The notes under the pieces: generated by a model
What the model saw: the letters and a program-made list of their open reading frames with translations, nothing else
What the model was told of the DNA's origin: nothing
Databases searched by the model: none
Part shown: one piece after another, positions 25,809-35,595 of the stretch
How the letters are laid out: every line of letters starts with the position of its first letter
Position numbering within the stretch: position 1 is the stretch's first letter
Made by a program: the position numbers and the translations under genes
Origin: Candidatus Eiseniibacteriota bacterium
Lineage (GTDB): Bacteria > Eisenbacteria > RBG-16-71-46
DNA length: 64,000 nt
Direction of reading: 5' to 3'
NCBI GenBank assembly: GCA_016178725.1
Contig: JACOSV010000027.1
Span: 1 to 64,000 of the forward strand

Positions 25809-28312
25809 AGGCGCGGCTGATGCGGGCGTTGGGCGGGCTGCGCGTGCGCGTCGCGCTGCTGCTGCTCGTCGGCCAGCTGCTCGCCGGCTCCGGCTTCTAC
25901 GTCCTGTTCGAGACGCTGACCCGCGACTGGGCGCGCAACGCGATGACCGCCGACGGCCGCGTCGAAGCCGAGCGCGTGGCGAAGGACGCGGTGACGCCGC
26001 TCGTGCTCGGCGACCGCGCCGGGCTTCAGGAGCTGATCACCCGCCCGATGCGCGACCCCGACGCGGTCGGCGCGACCGTGCTGACCCCCGACGGGCGACC
26101 CGTCACGACGCGCGTGCTCGACCGCCGGCTCTGGTCGCCGGCGCTCGCCGGCGGGCTGCCGCGCCAGCGGCGCGAGGCCGAGATCACGCGGCACACGGTG
26201 GACGGCGTCGAGATGGTGAGCATCGTCTGCGCCATCGTGCGCCATAGCGGCACCACGGGACCCCTGCGCGAGAACGCCGACGATCTGCTCGACCTCCCCA
26301 CGCCCGAGGCGCGCACGGCCCGCCGCGCCGAGCTGCTCGGCTGGGTGCGGATCGAGTACTCGACCGTGCGTCTGGAAGGCGACCTCGGCAACGCGCGGCG
26401 GCTCGGGGCGATGGTGCTGGCGCTCGCCGTCGTGATGGGGCTCATCGGCTCGCTCGCGCTGCTGCGCGTCGTCGTCCGCCCGCTGCGCGAGGCGGGCGGC
26501 CTCGCGCGCGAGATCGCCGGCGGCAACCTCGAGCGCCGGCTGCCGGTGCGCGGCACCGACGAGCTCGGCGCGCTGGCCGAATCCATGAACACGATGGCCG
26601 CGGCGCTCGCCCAGTCGCACGCACGTGAGCGGACCGAGGCCGCGGCGCTGCGCGAGACCACCGAGGCGGTGGTCGCGATCGCGCAGGGCGCGCGGGTCGC
26701 GCGCGACCCGGCCGGCGTGTTCCGCGTCGTCGCGGCGCAGCTGCGCGCCGTCACGCGCTGCGACGGCGTCGCGCTCGCGGTGCCGACGGCGCCGACCCAG
26801 TCGCTGACGTTCCAGCACTTCGACCCGCCGGCGCTGTGGGGCGGCCTGACGGTCGGTTCCGAGTTCGACGGACCGCTCGCGGTGGCGTTGAGCGGCGTCG
26901 AGCCGCCGTCGCTCCGGCTCGAGACCGCCGAGCACGTCTACCCGCTGACCACGACGCTGGCCGCGCGCGGGATCGGCGCGGCGTTGCTGGTGCCGCTGAC
27001 GCTCGAGAGCGGTCCGCCCGCGGCGCTGCTGCTGGTGGCGCGCGACGCCTCGGCGTTCGGGCGATCCGAGGGGCGCATCGTGACCGGCCTCGCGAGCCAT
27101 CTCGCCGCGGCGCTCCATGCCGGTCAGCTGCGCGACCGCCTGCAGCGCGCGATCGAGGAGCTGCGCGTCACGCAGGAGCAGCTCGTGCGCTCGGAGCGGC
27201 TCCGCGTCGCGGGCGAGCTGGCGTCGGGTATCGCGCACGAGTTCAACAACGTGCTGGCGGCGATCCTCGGCCGCGTCCAGCTCCTGCGCCGCCGCGCCGA
27301 TCACGGCGCGGTGCCGGGCAACGAGCTGACCGAGGCGCTCGGCATCCTCGAGGTCGCGGCCCACGACGGCGCCGAAACCGTGCGCCGCCTGCGCCAGTTC
27401 AGCACCGGATCGGGCGGCGAGACCACCGACATCGTGGACCTCGACGTCGTGATGCGCGAGGCGGTCGAGTTCACCCGGCCGCGCTGGAAGCACGAGGCGG
27501 CGAGCGGCCGCGAGGCGATCGATCTCGAGGTCGCCACCGCCCCCGGCGTCTACGTGCTCGGTCACGCGAGCCAGCTGCGCGAGGTGTTCACGAACCTGGT
27601 GCTCAACGCGATCGACGCGTTGCCGAACGGCGGCCGCATCCGTCTCACCGCGGAGAACGACGGCGGCACGGTGCGGGCGGCGGTCGAGGACAATGGCGTC
27701 GGCATGTCGCCCGAGACGCTGCGCCGCGCGTTCGAGCCGTTCTTCACGACGAAGGGCGTCGGCGGCACCGGCCTCGGGCTCTCGATGGTCTACGGCATCG
27801 TCCAGCGCCACGACGGCACGCTGGACGCGAAGAGCACGCCCGGGGCCGGCACGCGCATCACGCTCGAGTTCCCGCGCGCCGAGGACGGCGTCGCGCCGGC
27901 CGCGCCGGCCGAGACCGTGCGCCTCGCCGGCGAGGACCCGCGCGCGCTGGACGTCATGGTCGTGGACGACGAGCCGGCGGTGCGCGAGCTGGTCATGGAC
28001 ATCCTCACGGCACTCGGCCACGAGGTGACCGGCTACGAGAGCGCCGAGGCGGCGCTGCGCGAGTTCCGGCCCGGCCGCTTCGACCTCGTGCTCACCGATC
28101 TCGGCATGCCGGGCATGAACGGCTGGCAGCTGAGCCAGCGCCTGCGCGAGAGCGACGGCGACGTGACGATCTACTTCGTCACCGGCTGGGGCGAGGAGCT
28201 GAACGCGGATCAGGTGCGGCGCGCGGGCGCCGACGGCGTCATCGGCAAGCCGTTCAGCATCGACGACCTCGACGCGGTCACGCGCCGCGCCGCCGAGCCC
28301 CGCGCGGCATAG
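25805..28312 (+). CDS. membrane hybrid histidine kinase (HAMP-GAF-HisKA-HATPase-REC)
   Basis: 835 residues. TM1 near 13-30 and TM2 near 205-225 bound a periplasmic sensor region of about 170 residues. HAMP follows (RPLREAGGLAREIAGGNLER), then a GAF-like domain (FRVVAAQLRAVTRCDGVALAV), HisKA with phospho-acceptor His478 (SGIAHEFNNVLA), HATPase (NLVLNAIDALPNGG, DNGVGM, FEPFFTTKGVGGTGLGL) and a C-terminal receiver with Asp765 (LVLTDLGMPGMNGW). There is no DNA-binding output, so an Hpt or separate regulator must lie elsewhere. GTG 25805 overlaps the binding-protein stop. Confidence 0.92.
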   Translation: MKARLMRALGGLRVRVALLLLVGQLLAGSGFYVLFETLTRDWARNAMTADGRVEAERVAKDAVTPLVLGDRAGLQELITRPMRDPDAVGATVLTPDGRPVTTRVLDRRLWSPALAGGLPRQRREAEITRHTVDGVEMVSIVCAIVRHSGTTGPLRENADDLLDLPTPEARTARRAELLGWVRIEYSTVRLEGDLGNARRLGAMVLALAVVMGLIGSLALLRVVVRPLREAGGLAREIAGGNLERRLPVRGTDELGALAESMNTMAAALAQSHARERTEAAALRETTEAVVAIAQGARVARDPAGVFRVVAAQLRAVTRCDGVALAVPTAPTQSLTFQHFDPPALWGGLTVGSEFDGPLAVALSGVEPPSLRLETAEHVYPLTTTLAARGIGAALLVPLTLESGPPAALLLVARDASAFGRSEGRIVTGLASHLAAALHAGQLRDRLQRAIEELRVTQEQLVRSERLRVAGELASGIAHEFNNVLAAILGRVQLLRRRADHGAVPGNELTEALGILEVAAHDGAETVRRLRQFSTGSGGETTDIVDLDVVMREAVEFTRPRWKHEAASGREAIDLEVATAPGVYVLGHASQLREVFTNLVLNAIDALPNGGRIRLTAENDGGTVRAAVEDNGVGMSPETLRRAFEPFFTTKGVGGTGLGLSMVYGIVQRHDGTLDAKSTPGAGTRITLEFPRAEDGVAPAAPAETVRLAGEDPRALDVMVVDDEPAVRELVMDILTALGHEVTGYESAEAALREFRPGRFDLVLTDLGMPGMNGWQLSQRLRESDGDVTIYFVTGWGEELNADQVRRAGADGVIGKPFSIDDLDAVTRRAAEPRAA

Positions 28313-28315
28313 ACG

Positions 28316-29020
<705 letters not shown>

Positions 29021-29024
29021 GACG

Positions 29025-29819
29025 TCAGCCTCCCGCCCCGAGGTCGGCGTGAACCTCTTCGCCGAGATACGCCTCGATCACCTTGGGATCGGAGCGGATC
29101 TCGGCCGGCGTGCCCTCCGCGATCTTGAGGCCGTAGTCGAGCACGACGATGCGCCGGCAGATGCCCATGACGACGCGCATGTCGTGCTCGATAAGGAGGA
29201 TCGTGACCGCGAAGCGCGAGCGCAGCGTCTCGATGAGATGCATCAGCTCGTCGCTCTCCTGCGGATTGAGGCCGGCCGCCGGTTCGTCGAGCAGCAGCAG
29301 CTTCGGCCGGCCGGCGAGCGCGCGCGCGATCTCGAGCCGCCGCTGCTGGCCGTAGGGCAGCTCGCTCGCGAGCGCATCGGCCCACGCCGAGAGGCCGAAG
29401 TACTCAAGCAGCGCGTCGCCCTGCGCGCGGCATTCGCGCTCGTCGGCGTGGAAGCTGCGGTTGCGCACCACCGCGTCGAGCAGCGAAGCGCGCGTGTGCT
29501 GGTGCGCGGCGATGCACACGTTGTCGCGGCACGAACGCGAGGAGAAGAGCCGGATGTTCTGGAACGTGCGCGTGATGCCACGGTGCGCGATCGCGTGCGG
29601 CTTGAGCCCGCGGATCGAGCGTCCGGCGAGCCGCACGTCGCCGCTGGTCGGCGCGTAGACGCCGGTGATGACGTTGAACACGGTCGTCTTGCCGGCGCCG
29701 TTCGGACCGATCAGTCCGACCAGCTCGCCGGTCGCGATCGACACGTCGAGGTCGGCGACCGCCTTGAGGCCACCGAACTGCATCGTGACGTGATCGAGCT
29801 CGAGCAGCGTGTCGCTCAC
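29025..29819 (-). CDS. livG: LivG, branched-chain amino-acid ABC transporter ATPase
   Basis: The 264-residue ABC ATPase shows Walker [19 protein letters not shown], the LivG block [16 protein letters not shown], signature [18 protein letters not shown], Walker [14 protein letters not shown] and [11 protein letters not shown]. Its start overlaps the livM stop (ATGA-type). It pairs with LivF as the motor heterodimer. Confidence 0.95.
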   Translation of the reverse strand: MSDTLLELDHVTMQFGGLKAVADLDVSIATGELVGLIGPNGAGKTTVFNVITGVYAPTSGDVRLAGRSIRGLKPHAIAHRGITRTFQNIRLFSSRSCRDNVCIAAHQHTRASLLDAVVRNRSFHADERECRAQGDALLEYFGLSAWADALASELPYGQQRRLEIARALAGRPKLLLLDEPAAGLNPQESDELMHLIETLRSRFAVTILLIEHDMRVVMGICRRIVVLDYGLKIAEGTPAEIRSDPKVIEAYLGEEVHADLGAGG

Positions 29820-30805
29820 ACGCTCTCCCGCGCCGGCTTCACGCGGCGCCGGAGCCAGCCGAGCGAGATCTCGCGGCTCCCCATCAGACCGCCCGGCCGC
29901 GTGATCATCAGCACGATCAGCATGAGCGAGTAGATGACCATGCGGTACTCGCGCACCGGCCGCAGTACCTCGGGCAGCAGCGTGAGGACGATCGCCGCCA
30001 GCACCGAGCCCGAGATGCTGCCCATGCCGCCGAGCACCACCATCGCCACGACCTCGATGCTCTTGAGGAACGTGAACGAGTTGGGATTGAGGTACGAGAG
30101 GAAGTGTGCGAAGAGCCCGCCGGCGATCCCGGCGAAGAACGCTCCGATCACGAATGCCAGCACCTTGTAGCGCGTCGTGTCCACGCCTAGCGACTCGGCC
30201 GCGACCTCGTCGTCACGGATCGCGAACAGCGCGCGGCCGTGCGTGCTCAACGCGAGATGGCGCGCGAGCAGGATCACGGCGGCGACGCCGGCGCCGACCC
30301 AGAAGATGCTCGCCCAGCCCGGGATGCCGGGCAGTCCGCGCGCGCCGCCCACCGCGTCGACGTTGAGGATCAGCACGCGGATGATCTCGCCGAAGCCGAG
30401 GGTCACGATCGCGAGGTAGTCGCCGCGCAGCCGCAGCGACGGCAGTCCGACGAGGAAGCCGGCGATCGCGGCGAGCGCGCCGCCGAGGATCAGCGCCGCG
30501 AGCAGCGCGACGCCGTGCGCGACGAACGGCGCCATGCCGACGGCGACCAGCTCGGACGCCCACGGCGCGCCGACCTTGAGCGAGAACATCGCCGAGCTGT
30601 AGGCGCCGATCGCCATGAAGCCGGCGTGGCCGATCGAGAACTGCCCGGTGAAACCGTTCACGAGGTTGAGCGAGACGGCGAGGATGATGTTGATGCCGCA
30701 GAGGACGATCACCTGAGCGATGTAGGGATTGACGATCCGCGGCAACGCGGTGTCGACGGCGAGCAGCACGGCGAGCAGCCCCGCGCACCACAGGAGCTGC
30801 TTCAT
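29816..30805 (-). CDS. livM: LivM, branched-chain amino-acid ABC transporter permease
   Basis: The 329-residue inner-membrane permease has about ten hydrophobic helices. Family blocks: LNLVNGFTGQFSIGHAGFMA, LRLRGDYLAIVTLGFGEIIR and MVVLGGMGSISGSVLAA. It starts one base after livH ends. It forms the translocation path with LivH. Confidence 0.95.
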   Translation of the reverse strand: MKQLLWCAGLLAVLLAVDTALPRIVNPYIAQVIVLCGINIILAVSLNLVNGFTGQFSIGHAGFMAIGAYSSAMFSLKVGAPWASELVAVGMAPFVAHGVALLAALILGGALAAIAGFLVGLPSLRLRGDYLAIVTLGFGEIIRVLILNVDAVGGARGLPGIPGWASIFWVGAGVAAVILLARHLALSTHGRALFAIRDDEVAAESLGVDTTRYKVLAFVIGAFFAGIAGGLFAHFLSYLNPNSFTFLKSIEVVAMVVLGGMGSISGSVLAAIVLTLLPEVLRPVREYRMVIYSLMLIVLMITRPGGLMGSREISLGWLRRRVKPARESV

Positions 30806-30806
30806 C

Positions 30807-31709
30807 TCACACCTTCTCGGCGGGCGGCTGGCCGAGCAGGCCCTGCGGCCGCACCAGCAGGATGACGATGAGCAGCACGAACGCGATCGCGTCGCGCCAC
30901 GTCGGCGAGAGGTAGCCGACGACCATGACCTCGGCGATCCCCATCACGAGCCCGCCCAGCACGGCGCCGGGGATGTTGCCGATCCCGCCGAGCACCGCGG
31001 CGACGAATGCCTTGAGCCCGGGCATGATGCCCATGTAGGGCTCGATCTTGGGATTCTGCAGCGCCACCAGCACGCCGGCCGCCGCCGCGAGCATCGAGCC
31101 CAGCACGAACGTAAAGGTGATGATGCGGTCCACCGAGATGCCCATGAGCGCGGCGGCGGTGTGGCTGTACGACACCGCGCGCATCGCCTTCCCGACGCGC
31201 GTCTTCAGCACGACGAAGCGCAGCCCGAGCATCAGCGCCACCGACACGGCGAGGATGATGATCTGCTGGTTCGAGATCGAGACGCCCATGCCGAGCGGCA
31301 CGTTGGCGGACGGGATGATCTGCGGGAAGAACTTGGGATCGGCGCCGAACAGCAGCATGCCGCCGTTTTCGAGCAGCAGCGAGACGCCGATTGCGGTGAT
31401 GAGCGCCGCGAGCCGCGAGGACTTGCGCACCGGCTTGTAGGCGAAGCGCTCGATCACGAAGCCGACGATGCCGCAGCCGAGCATCGAGAGCAGCAGCACG
31501 CCGGCGGCGCGCAGCGGGTTGGGATCGTTCGCGGCGCCGGTCAGACGGGCGATGTAGAAGCCGAAGAACGCGCCCAGCATGTAGACGTCGCCGTGGGCGA
31601 AGTTGATCAGCCGCAGGATGCCGTAGACCATCGTGTAGCCCAGCGCGATCAGGGCGTACACGCTGCCCCACGTGATGCCGTTGACGAGCTGCTGGAGGAA
31701 TTCGGTCAC
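30807..31709 (-). CDS. livH: LivH, branched-chain amino-acid ABC transporter permease
   Basis: The 300-residue permease has the LivH N-terminus (LVNGITWGSVYALIALGYTM, INFAHGDVYMLGAF) and AAVLGGIGNIPGAVLGGLVM near the end. It is located between the binding protein and livM in the standard liv order. Confidence 0.95.
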   Translation of the reverse strand: MTEFLQQLVNGITWGSVYALIALGYTMVYGILRLINFAHGDVYMLGAFFGFYIARLTGAANDPNPLRAAGVLLLSMLGCGIVGFVIERFAYKPVRKSSRLAALITAIGVSLLLENGGMLLFGADPKFFPQIIPSANVPLGMGVSISNQQIIILAVSVALMLGLRFVVLKTRVGKAMRAVSYSHTAAALMGISVDRIITFTFVLGSMLAAAAGVLVALQNPKIEPYMGIMPGLKAFVAAVLGGIGNIPGAVLGGLVMGIAEVMVVGYLSPTWRDAIAFVLLIVILLVRPQGLLGQPPAEKV

Positions 31710-31738
31710 GGCGGCCTAGGCGCCCGTCCGAGCGGCGA

Positions 31739-32959
31739 TCACGGATTGATGGTCGTGTTGTAGACCTTCTTGCCGTCCTTGATTTCGAGCACCACCGCCG
31801 ACTTGGTCGCGTTGCGATGATCGTCGAGCGTGATGATGCCGGTCACGCCGGGATAGTTCGACGTGCCGGCGATGATCGCGCGCAGCTTGTCGAGCGCCGC
31901 CTTGCGGTCCGCGCCGCCGGCCTGCGACGAGCCCAGGGCCTTGAACGCCGGCGGGTCCTGCTGCGAGAGCTTGTCGAGCGACAGGAACAGCACGTTCGCC
32001 GCGTCGTAGGCGAGGCCGACGATCGCGTTCGGTTCCATCCCGTACTTCTTCTTGTGCTTGCCGAGGAACTCCTGGAGCTTGGGATCGGGATTGTCCGCCG
32101 CGAAGTGGTTCGAATAGAAGCTGCCCTCGAGCGCCTTGCCACCGATCGTGATCAGCTGGTCGCTCTCCCATCCGTCGCCGCCGAGGATCGGCTGCGCGAG
32201 CCCGAGCTCGCGCGCCTGCCGCGCGATGAGCCCGACGTCGCCGTAGTAGCCGGGCACGTAGATCGCCTCGGGGTTCTTGGCCTTGATCGCCGTGAGCTGC
32301 GCGCGGAAGTCCTGGTCGCCCGCGCTGTACGCCTGCAGGGCGACGATCTGGCCGCCCATTTTGGTGAACGCGTCGGTGAAGAACTGCGTCAGCCCGACGC
32401 TGTAGTCGTTCTTCACGTCCTTGAGAATTGCGACGCGCTTGAGGTGCTTGTTCTGCGCCGCGAATTTCGCCATCACCGTGCCCTGGAAGGGATCGATGAA
32501 GCACATGCGGAAGATGTAGTTCCCGATCTCGGTCACCCGGGGATTGGTCGAGGAGGGCGAGATCATCGGCACGCCGGCCGTCTGGCAGATCGGGCCGCCG
32601 GCGAGGCTGCGGCTCGAAGCGACCTCGCCGATCACCGCGATCACGCGGTCCTGGTTGATCAGCTTCTGCACCGCGGTCGCCGCCTCTTCGGGCTTGCCCT
32701 GGTCGTCCTCGGCCACGACGCGCACCGGCAGGCCGCCGACCTTGCCCTGCTTCTGCGCGACGAGGTCGTCCATCGCCAGATCGACGCCGCGCTTGGTGGA
32801 CTGGCCGAAGTCGGCGTCGCCGCCGGTCATCGATCCGTATTCGCCGATCACCAGCTCGTCCTTGCTCGAACCGCCGCCGCCGCCGCCGCATCCGGCGAGG
32901 GCGCAGGCGAGAAGCACCACGAGCGCATGCGCGGGGCGGAACGCGAACCGTGACCGCAT
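31739..32959 (-). CDS. livK: LivK-type substrate-binding lipoprotein
   Basis: The 406-residue type I periplasmic-binding protein has a lipobox (LACALAGCGG), a Gly/Ser linker, then VIGEYGSMTGGDADFGQSTK, VVAEDDQGKPEEAATAVQKL, VIAVIGEVASS and MISPSSTNPRVTEIG, the Leu/Ile/Val-receptor pattern. Its partners lie directly downstream. Closely related proteins can bind amides, urea or other amino acids, so specificity is open. Confidence 0.92.
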   Translation of the reverse strand: MRSRFAFRPAHALVVLLACALAGCGGGGGGSSKDELVIGEYGSMTGGDADFGQSTKRGVDLAMDDLVAQKQGKVGGLPVRVVAEDDQGKPEEAATAVQKLINQDRVIAVIGEVASSRSLAGGPICQTAGVPMISPSSTNPRVTEIGNYIFRMCFIDPFQGTVMAKFAAQNKHLKRVAILKDVKNDYSVGLTQFFTDAFTKMGGQIVALQAYSAGDQDFRAQLTAIKAKNPEAIYVPGYYGDVGLIARQARELGLAQPILGGDGWESDQLITIGGKALEGSFYSNHFAADNPDPKLQEFLGKHKKKYGMEPNAIVGLAYDAANVLFLSLDKLSQQDPPAFKALGSSQAGGADRKAALDKLRAIIAGTSNYPGVTGIITLDDHRNATKSAVVLEIKDGKKVYNTTINP

Positions 32960-33075
32960 CGTTCAGTCTCCTTGAGATGGGTGGTCGGATGAGTCGGGAA
33001 CAGGTAGCACGCGTTCGCGCGCCGAAGCAAGCAGCATCTGGCCCGGCGCGGCGGACGTGCGGTAGAGTGCGCTGC

Positions 33076-34845
33076 ATGTTCCCGGCTTCGTGCGCACGGA
33101 TGCGCCGCGCGGTCGCGACCGCGCCGGTCGCGGCCCTGATCGTCATCGCCGCGGGCTGCGCCACGGTCCCGCAGGGCCACGCTCCGGCGCCCACGCCGGC
33201 GCCGCAACCCCCGCCGCCGCCGGTCACCGCGATCCTGGGCTACGAGGCGATGGCGGATTCGCTCGCGAGCGTGGATGCGAGCGGGCTCGCGGGCAGACGC
33301 ATCGCGCTCGACCCCGGGCACGGCGGTTTCTTCCGCGGCGCGCTCGGCGTCCACGGGCTCACCGAGGCCGAGGTCAACCTCGGCGTCGCGCTCAAGCTGC
33401 GCGATCTGCTGGTCGCGCGCGGCGCGACCGTGTTCATGACGCGCGACCGCGACCGCGACTTCCTCACCCCCGCCGACAGCTCGCTCAAGGCCGACCTCAC
33501 CGAGCGCGCGCGGCTCGCGAACGCGTTCGCCCCCGACCTCTTCCTCTCGATCCATCACAACGCCGACGCCGGCGGCGCGCACGACGTGAACGAGACGCAG
33601 ACCTACTACAAGCTCGGCGACTCGGGCCCTTCGCTCGACGTCGCGCAGGACGTGCACCGCGGGCTGGTGCGCAACGTCGGCATCCGCCCGCACCGCGTCT
33701 CACCCGGCAACTACTTCGTGCTGCGCAACAGCGACGCGCCCGGGATCCTCACCGAATCGAGCTACATCACGAACCCCGGGGTCGAGGAGCGTCTGCGCCT
33801 GCCGGAGAAGCAGGAGATCGAGGCCGAGGCGCTGTGCGTCGGGCTCGCGCGCTACTTCGCGCGGCCGTTGCCCGCGATCGCGAGCTTCGCGGCGGTCCTC
33901 GCGCGCGATCCGGCGGCACGCGCCGAGACGACGTTCGTGGACGGCGATCCCGTGCTCGAAGCGCGCGTAACCGGCGCGTTCGACGAAGCGTCGATCGAGA
34001 TCGACGGCGCCGCCGCGGCGCCCGGGCGCACCGGCGACCGGCTCGCGTGGCGCCCGTCCGGATCGTGGGCGCCCGGGACGCACGTCGCGACGCTGCGCGT
34101 GCGGCTCGCCGGCGTGGGCGCCGCACGCGAGCGGCGGCTGCGCTTCCACGTGTCGGGAACGCCGGCGATGCTGCGCGCCGCGACGTGGCCGGAGGGCGCG
34201 GGGCGCGACGGCCGGCCCTTCGGCGTCAGGGTCGAGATCCAGGACGCGCTCGGCCGGCCGTGCCCGGATTCCGCGCGGGTCCGGCTGCGCGGCGTGCGCG
34301 CCGGCGGCCTCGCGCCGCGCGATACCGAGATCACCGCGGTCGACGGCGTGGGCTGGGCGTACTTCCGCGCCCGGCCGGTGGGCCGCGACACGCGCCCGCG
34401 CATCCGCGTGGTACTCGTGGCGCGCGCGGCGGCGCGCACGGGCACCGATGGCGATCCGGCCCGCGACGATCCGCCGGCCGTGCGGCCCGAGACGCTGACG
34501 ATCCAGCCGTCGCGGCCCGCCGCGCGACCGACGTCGGAAGGCGCGGCGCCGGCGCGACCGACGTCGGAAGGCGCGGCGCCGGCGCGACCGACGTCGGAAG
34601 GCGCGGCGCCGGCGCGACCGACGTCGGACGCCCGGGACGCGCGAGCCGGCGCGCACGGTCGCCTGGCTCACTCGCGACGGATTCGCGGCGATCCCGCGCG
34701 ACAGCGCGGGCGCGGTGCGTGCGCCGCGGCTCGCGGGCTACCGGCGCATCGCCTCCGACGGCGCGGCGCCGCAGTTCGCGGCGATCGCGGGCGGCGTGCT
34801 CGCGGCGCGGCGCGTCACGCTCGATCCCGAGGGCGGCGGCGATGA
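33076..34845 (+). CDS. N-acetylmuramoyl-L-alanine amidase lipoprotein; reading frame broken near 34.5-34.65 kb
   Basis: A lipoprotein signal (VAALIVIAAGCATV) and Pro-rich linker precede an Amidase_3 domain with all zinc/catalytic residues: LDPGHGG, TEAEVN, FLSIHHNAD and LTESSYITN. It would cleave the lactyl-alanine bond of peptidoglycan in the periplasm. A beta-rich region follows (about residues 300-475). The frame then runs through 3.6 copies of a 30-bp repeat and continues as an Arg-rich out-of-frame tail, while the natural continuation lies one base over (see 34715-35557). Authentic coding in this frame ends within 34500-34650. Confidence 0.85.
   Translation: MFPASCARMRRAVATAPVAALIVIAAGCATVPQGHAPAPTPAPQPPPPPVTAILGYEAMADSLASVDASGLAGRRIALDPGHGGFFRGALGVHGLTEAEVNLGVALKLRDLLVARGATVFMTRDRDRDFLTPADSSLKADLTERARLANAFAPDLFLSIHHNADAGGAHDVNETQTYYKLGDSGPSLDVAQDVHRGLVRNVGIRPHRVSPGNYFVLRNSDAPGILTESSYITNPGVEERLRLPEKQEIEAEALCVGLARYFARPLPAIASFAAVLARDPAARAETTFVDGDPVLEARVTGAFDEASIEIDGAAAAPGRTGDRLAWRPSGSWAPGTHVATLRVRLAGVGAARERRLRFHVSGTPAMLRAATWPEGAGRDGRPFGVRVEIQDALGRPCPDSARVRLRGVRAGGLAPRDTEITAVDGVGWAYFRARPVGRDTRPRIRVVLVARAAARTGTDGDPARDDPPAVRPETLTIQPSRPAARPTSEGAAPARPTSEGAAPARPTSEGAAPARPTSDARDARAGAHGRLAHSRRIRGDPARQRGRGACAAARGLPAHRLRRRGAAVRGDRGRRARGAARHARSRGRRR
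34522..34628. repeat. 30-bp repeat, 3.6 tandem units, inside the amidase gene
   Basis: The period is exactly 30 bases; each unit contains ggaaggcgcggcgccgg followed by cgcgaccgac. The plus-strand coding frame reads ARPTSEGAAP per unit. The same unit with three substitutions occurs at 60516-60565 inside thpR, there in the opposite orientation to coding. The unit has no stop in any of its six frames. The reading frame of the host gene differs before and after this array. Confidence 0.9.
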
Positions 34846-35557
34846 CGCGGCGGGGATCGGCCCGTCCGGAACGCGCGGCGCCAATCTCAACCTCGAGGTC
34901 GCGCGCATCCTCGCCGGGTTCCTCGCCGCCGCCGGCGCCGAGGTGCACCTCACACGCGACGGCGACTTCGCCGTGACCGAGGTCGAGCGCGTTCAGGGCA
35001 GCGAGACGTTCAACGCCGACCGCTACCTGCGCATCGGCCACCGCCTGCGCCGCTTCGGCTACTTCTATTCCAGCGCCGCGGGCCGGCAGTGGGCGCAGGG
35101 CGCCGCGTCCGCGTTCACGATGCTCAAGCTCCCGGCGCCGGCGTTCGGTGAGGAGGCGCTGTACGCGCTGCAGCAGACGTCGTGCCCCTCGATGTACGCG
35201 AGCTGGGCGCGCGTCGACTCGACGGCCGACGAGGGGACCCTGCTCGCCCCGGGCGCGCTGCGCGCCGAGGCCTACGCGCTGTTCGTCTCGCTCGTGCGCG
35301 AGTTCACGGAGCACCGCCGCGCCTGGCCGGTGGACTCCCTCGAGGTGCGCGACGCGGACGGGCGCCCGGTCGCGGGCGCGGTCGTGACCCTCGGCGACGC
35401 CCTCACGCTCGAGACCGACCGCGCGGGCCGGGCGCACTTCGCGCTGCTCGAGCCGGGCGCGATCGAAGCGGTGGTCGAGGACCGGCGCGTCCGAGCGCGG
35501 CGCGTTTTGCTAGACTCATCGCGAGGCGCCGTCCTGACCGGGTCGCGCGGAGACTGA
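34715..35557 (+). CDS. C-terminal part of the amidase gene: degenerate second Amidase_3-like domain
   Basis: In the +1 frame relative to the upstream part, sensible coding resumes at about 34640 (REPARTVAWLTRDGFAAIP) and continues to 35557. It resembles an amidase fold again: RRVTLDPEGGG, LNLEVARILAGFLAAAGAEV, HLTRDGD and YLRIGHRL. The catalytic GHGG and SIHHN motifs are changed, so it is probably non-catalytic, perhaps wall-binding. A carboxypeptidase-like beta domain ends the protein. No ribosome binding site supports independent translation from GTG 34715. It is most likely one gene with the upstream part, split by a frameshift, sequencing error or recoding. Confidence 0.65.
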   Translation: MRAPRLAGYRRIASDGAAPQFAAIAGGVLAARRVTLDPEGGGDDAAGIGPSGTRGANLNLEVARILAGFLAAAGAEVHLTRDGDFAVTEVERVQGSETFNADRYLRIGHRLRRFGYFYSSAAGRQWAQGAASAFTMLKLPAPAFGEEALYALQQTSCPSMYASWARVDSTADEGTLLAPGALRAEAYALFVSLVREFTEHRRAWPVDSLEVRDADGRPVAGAVVTLGDALTLETDRAGRAHFALLEPGAIEAVVEDRRVRARRVLLDSSRGAVLTGSRGD

Positions 35558-35595
35558 CCCCCCTCGCCGCCGCAGCGCCTCCCGGGGCTGCCGCC

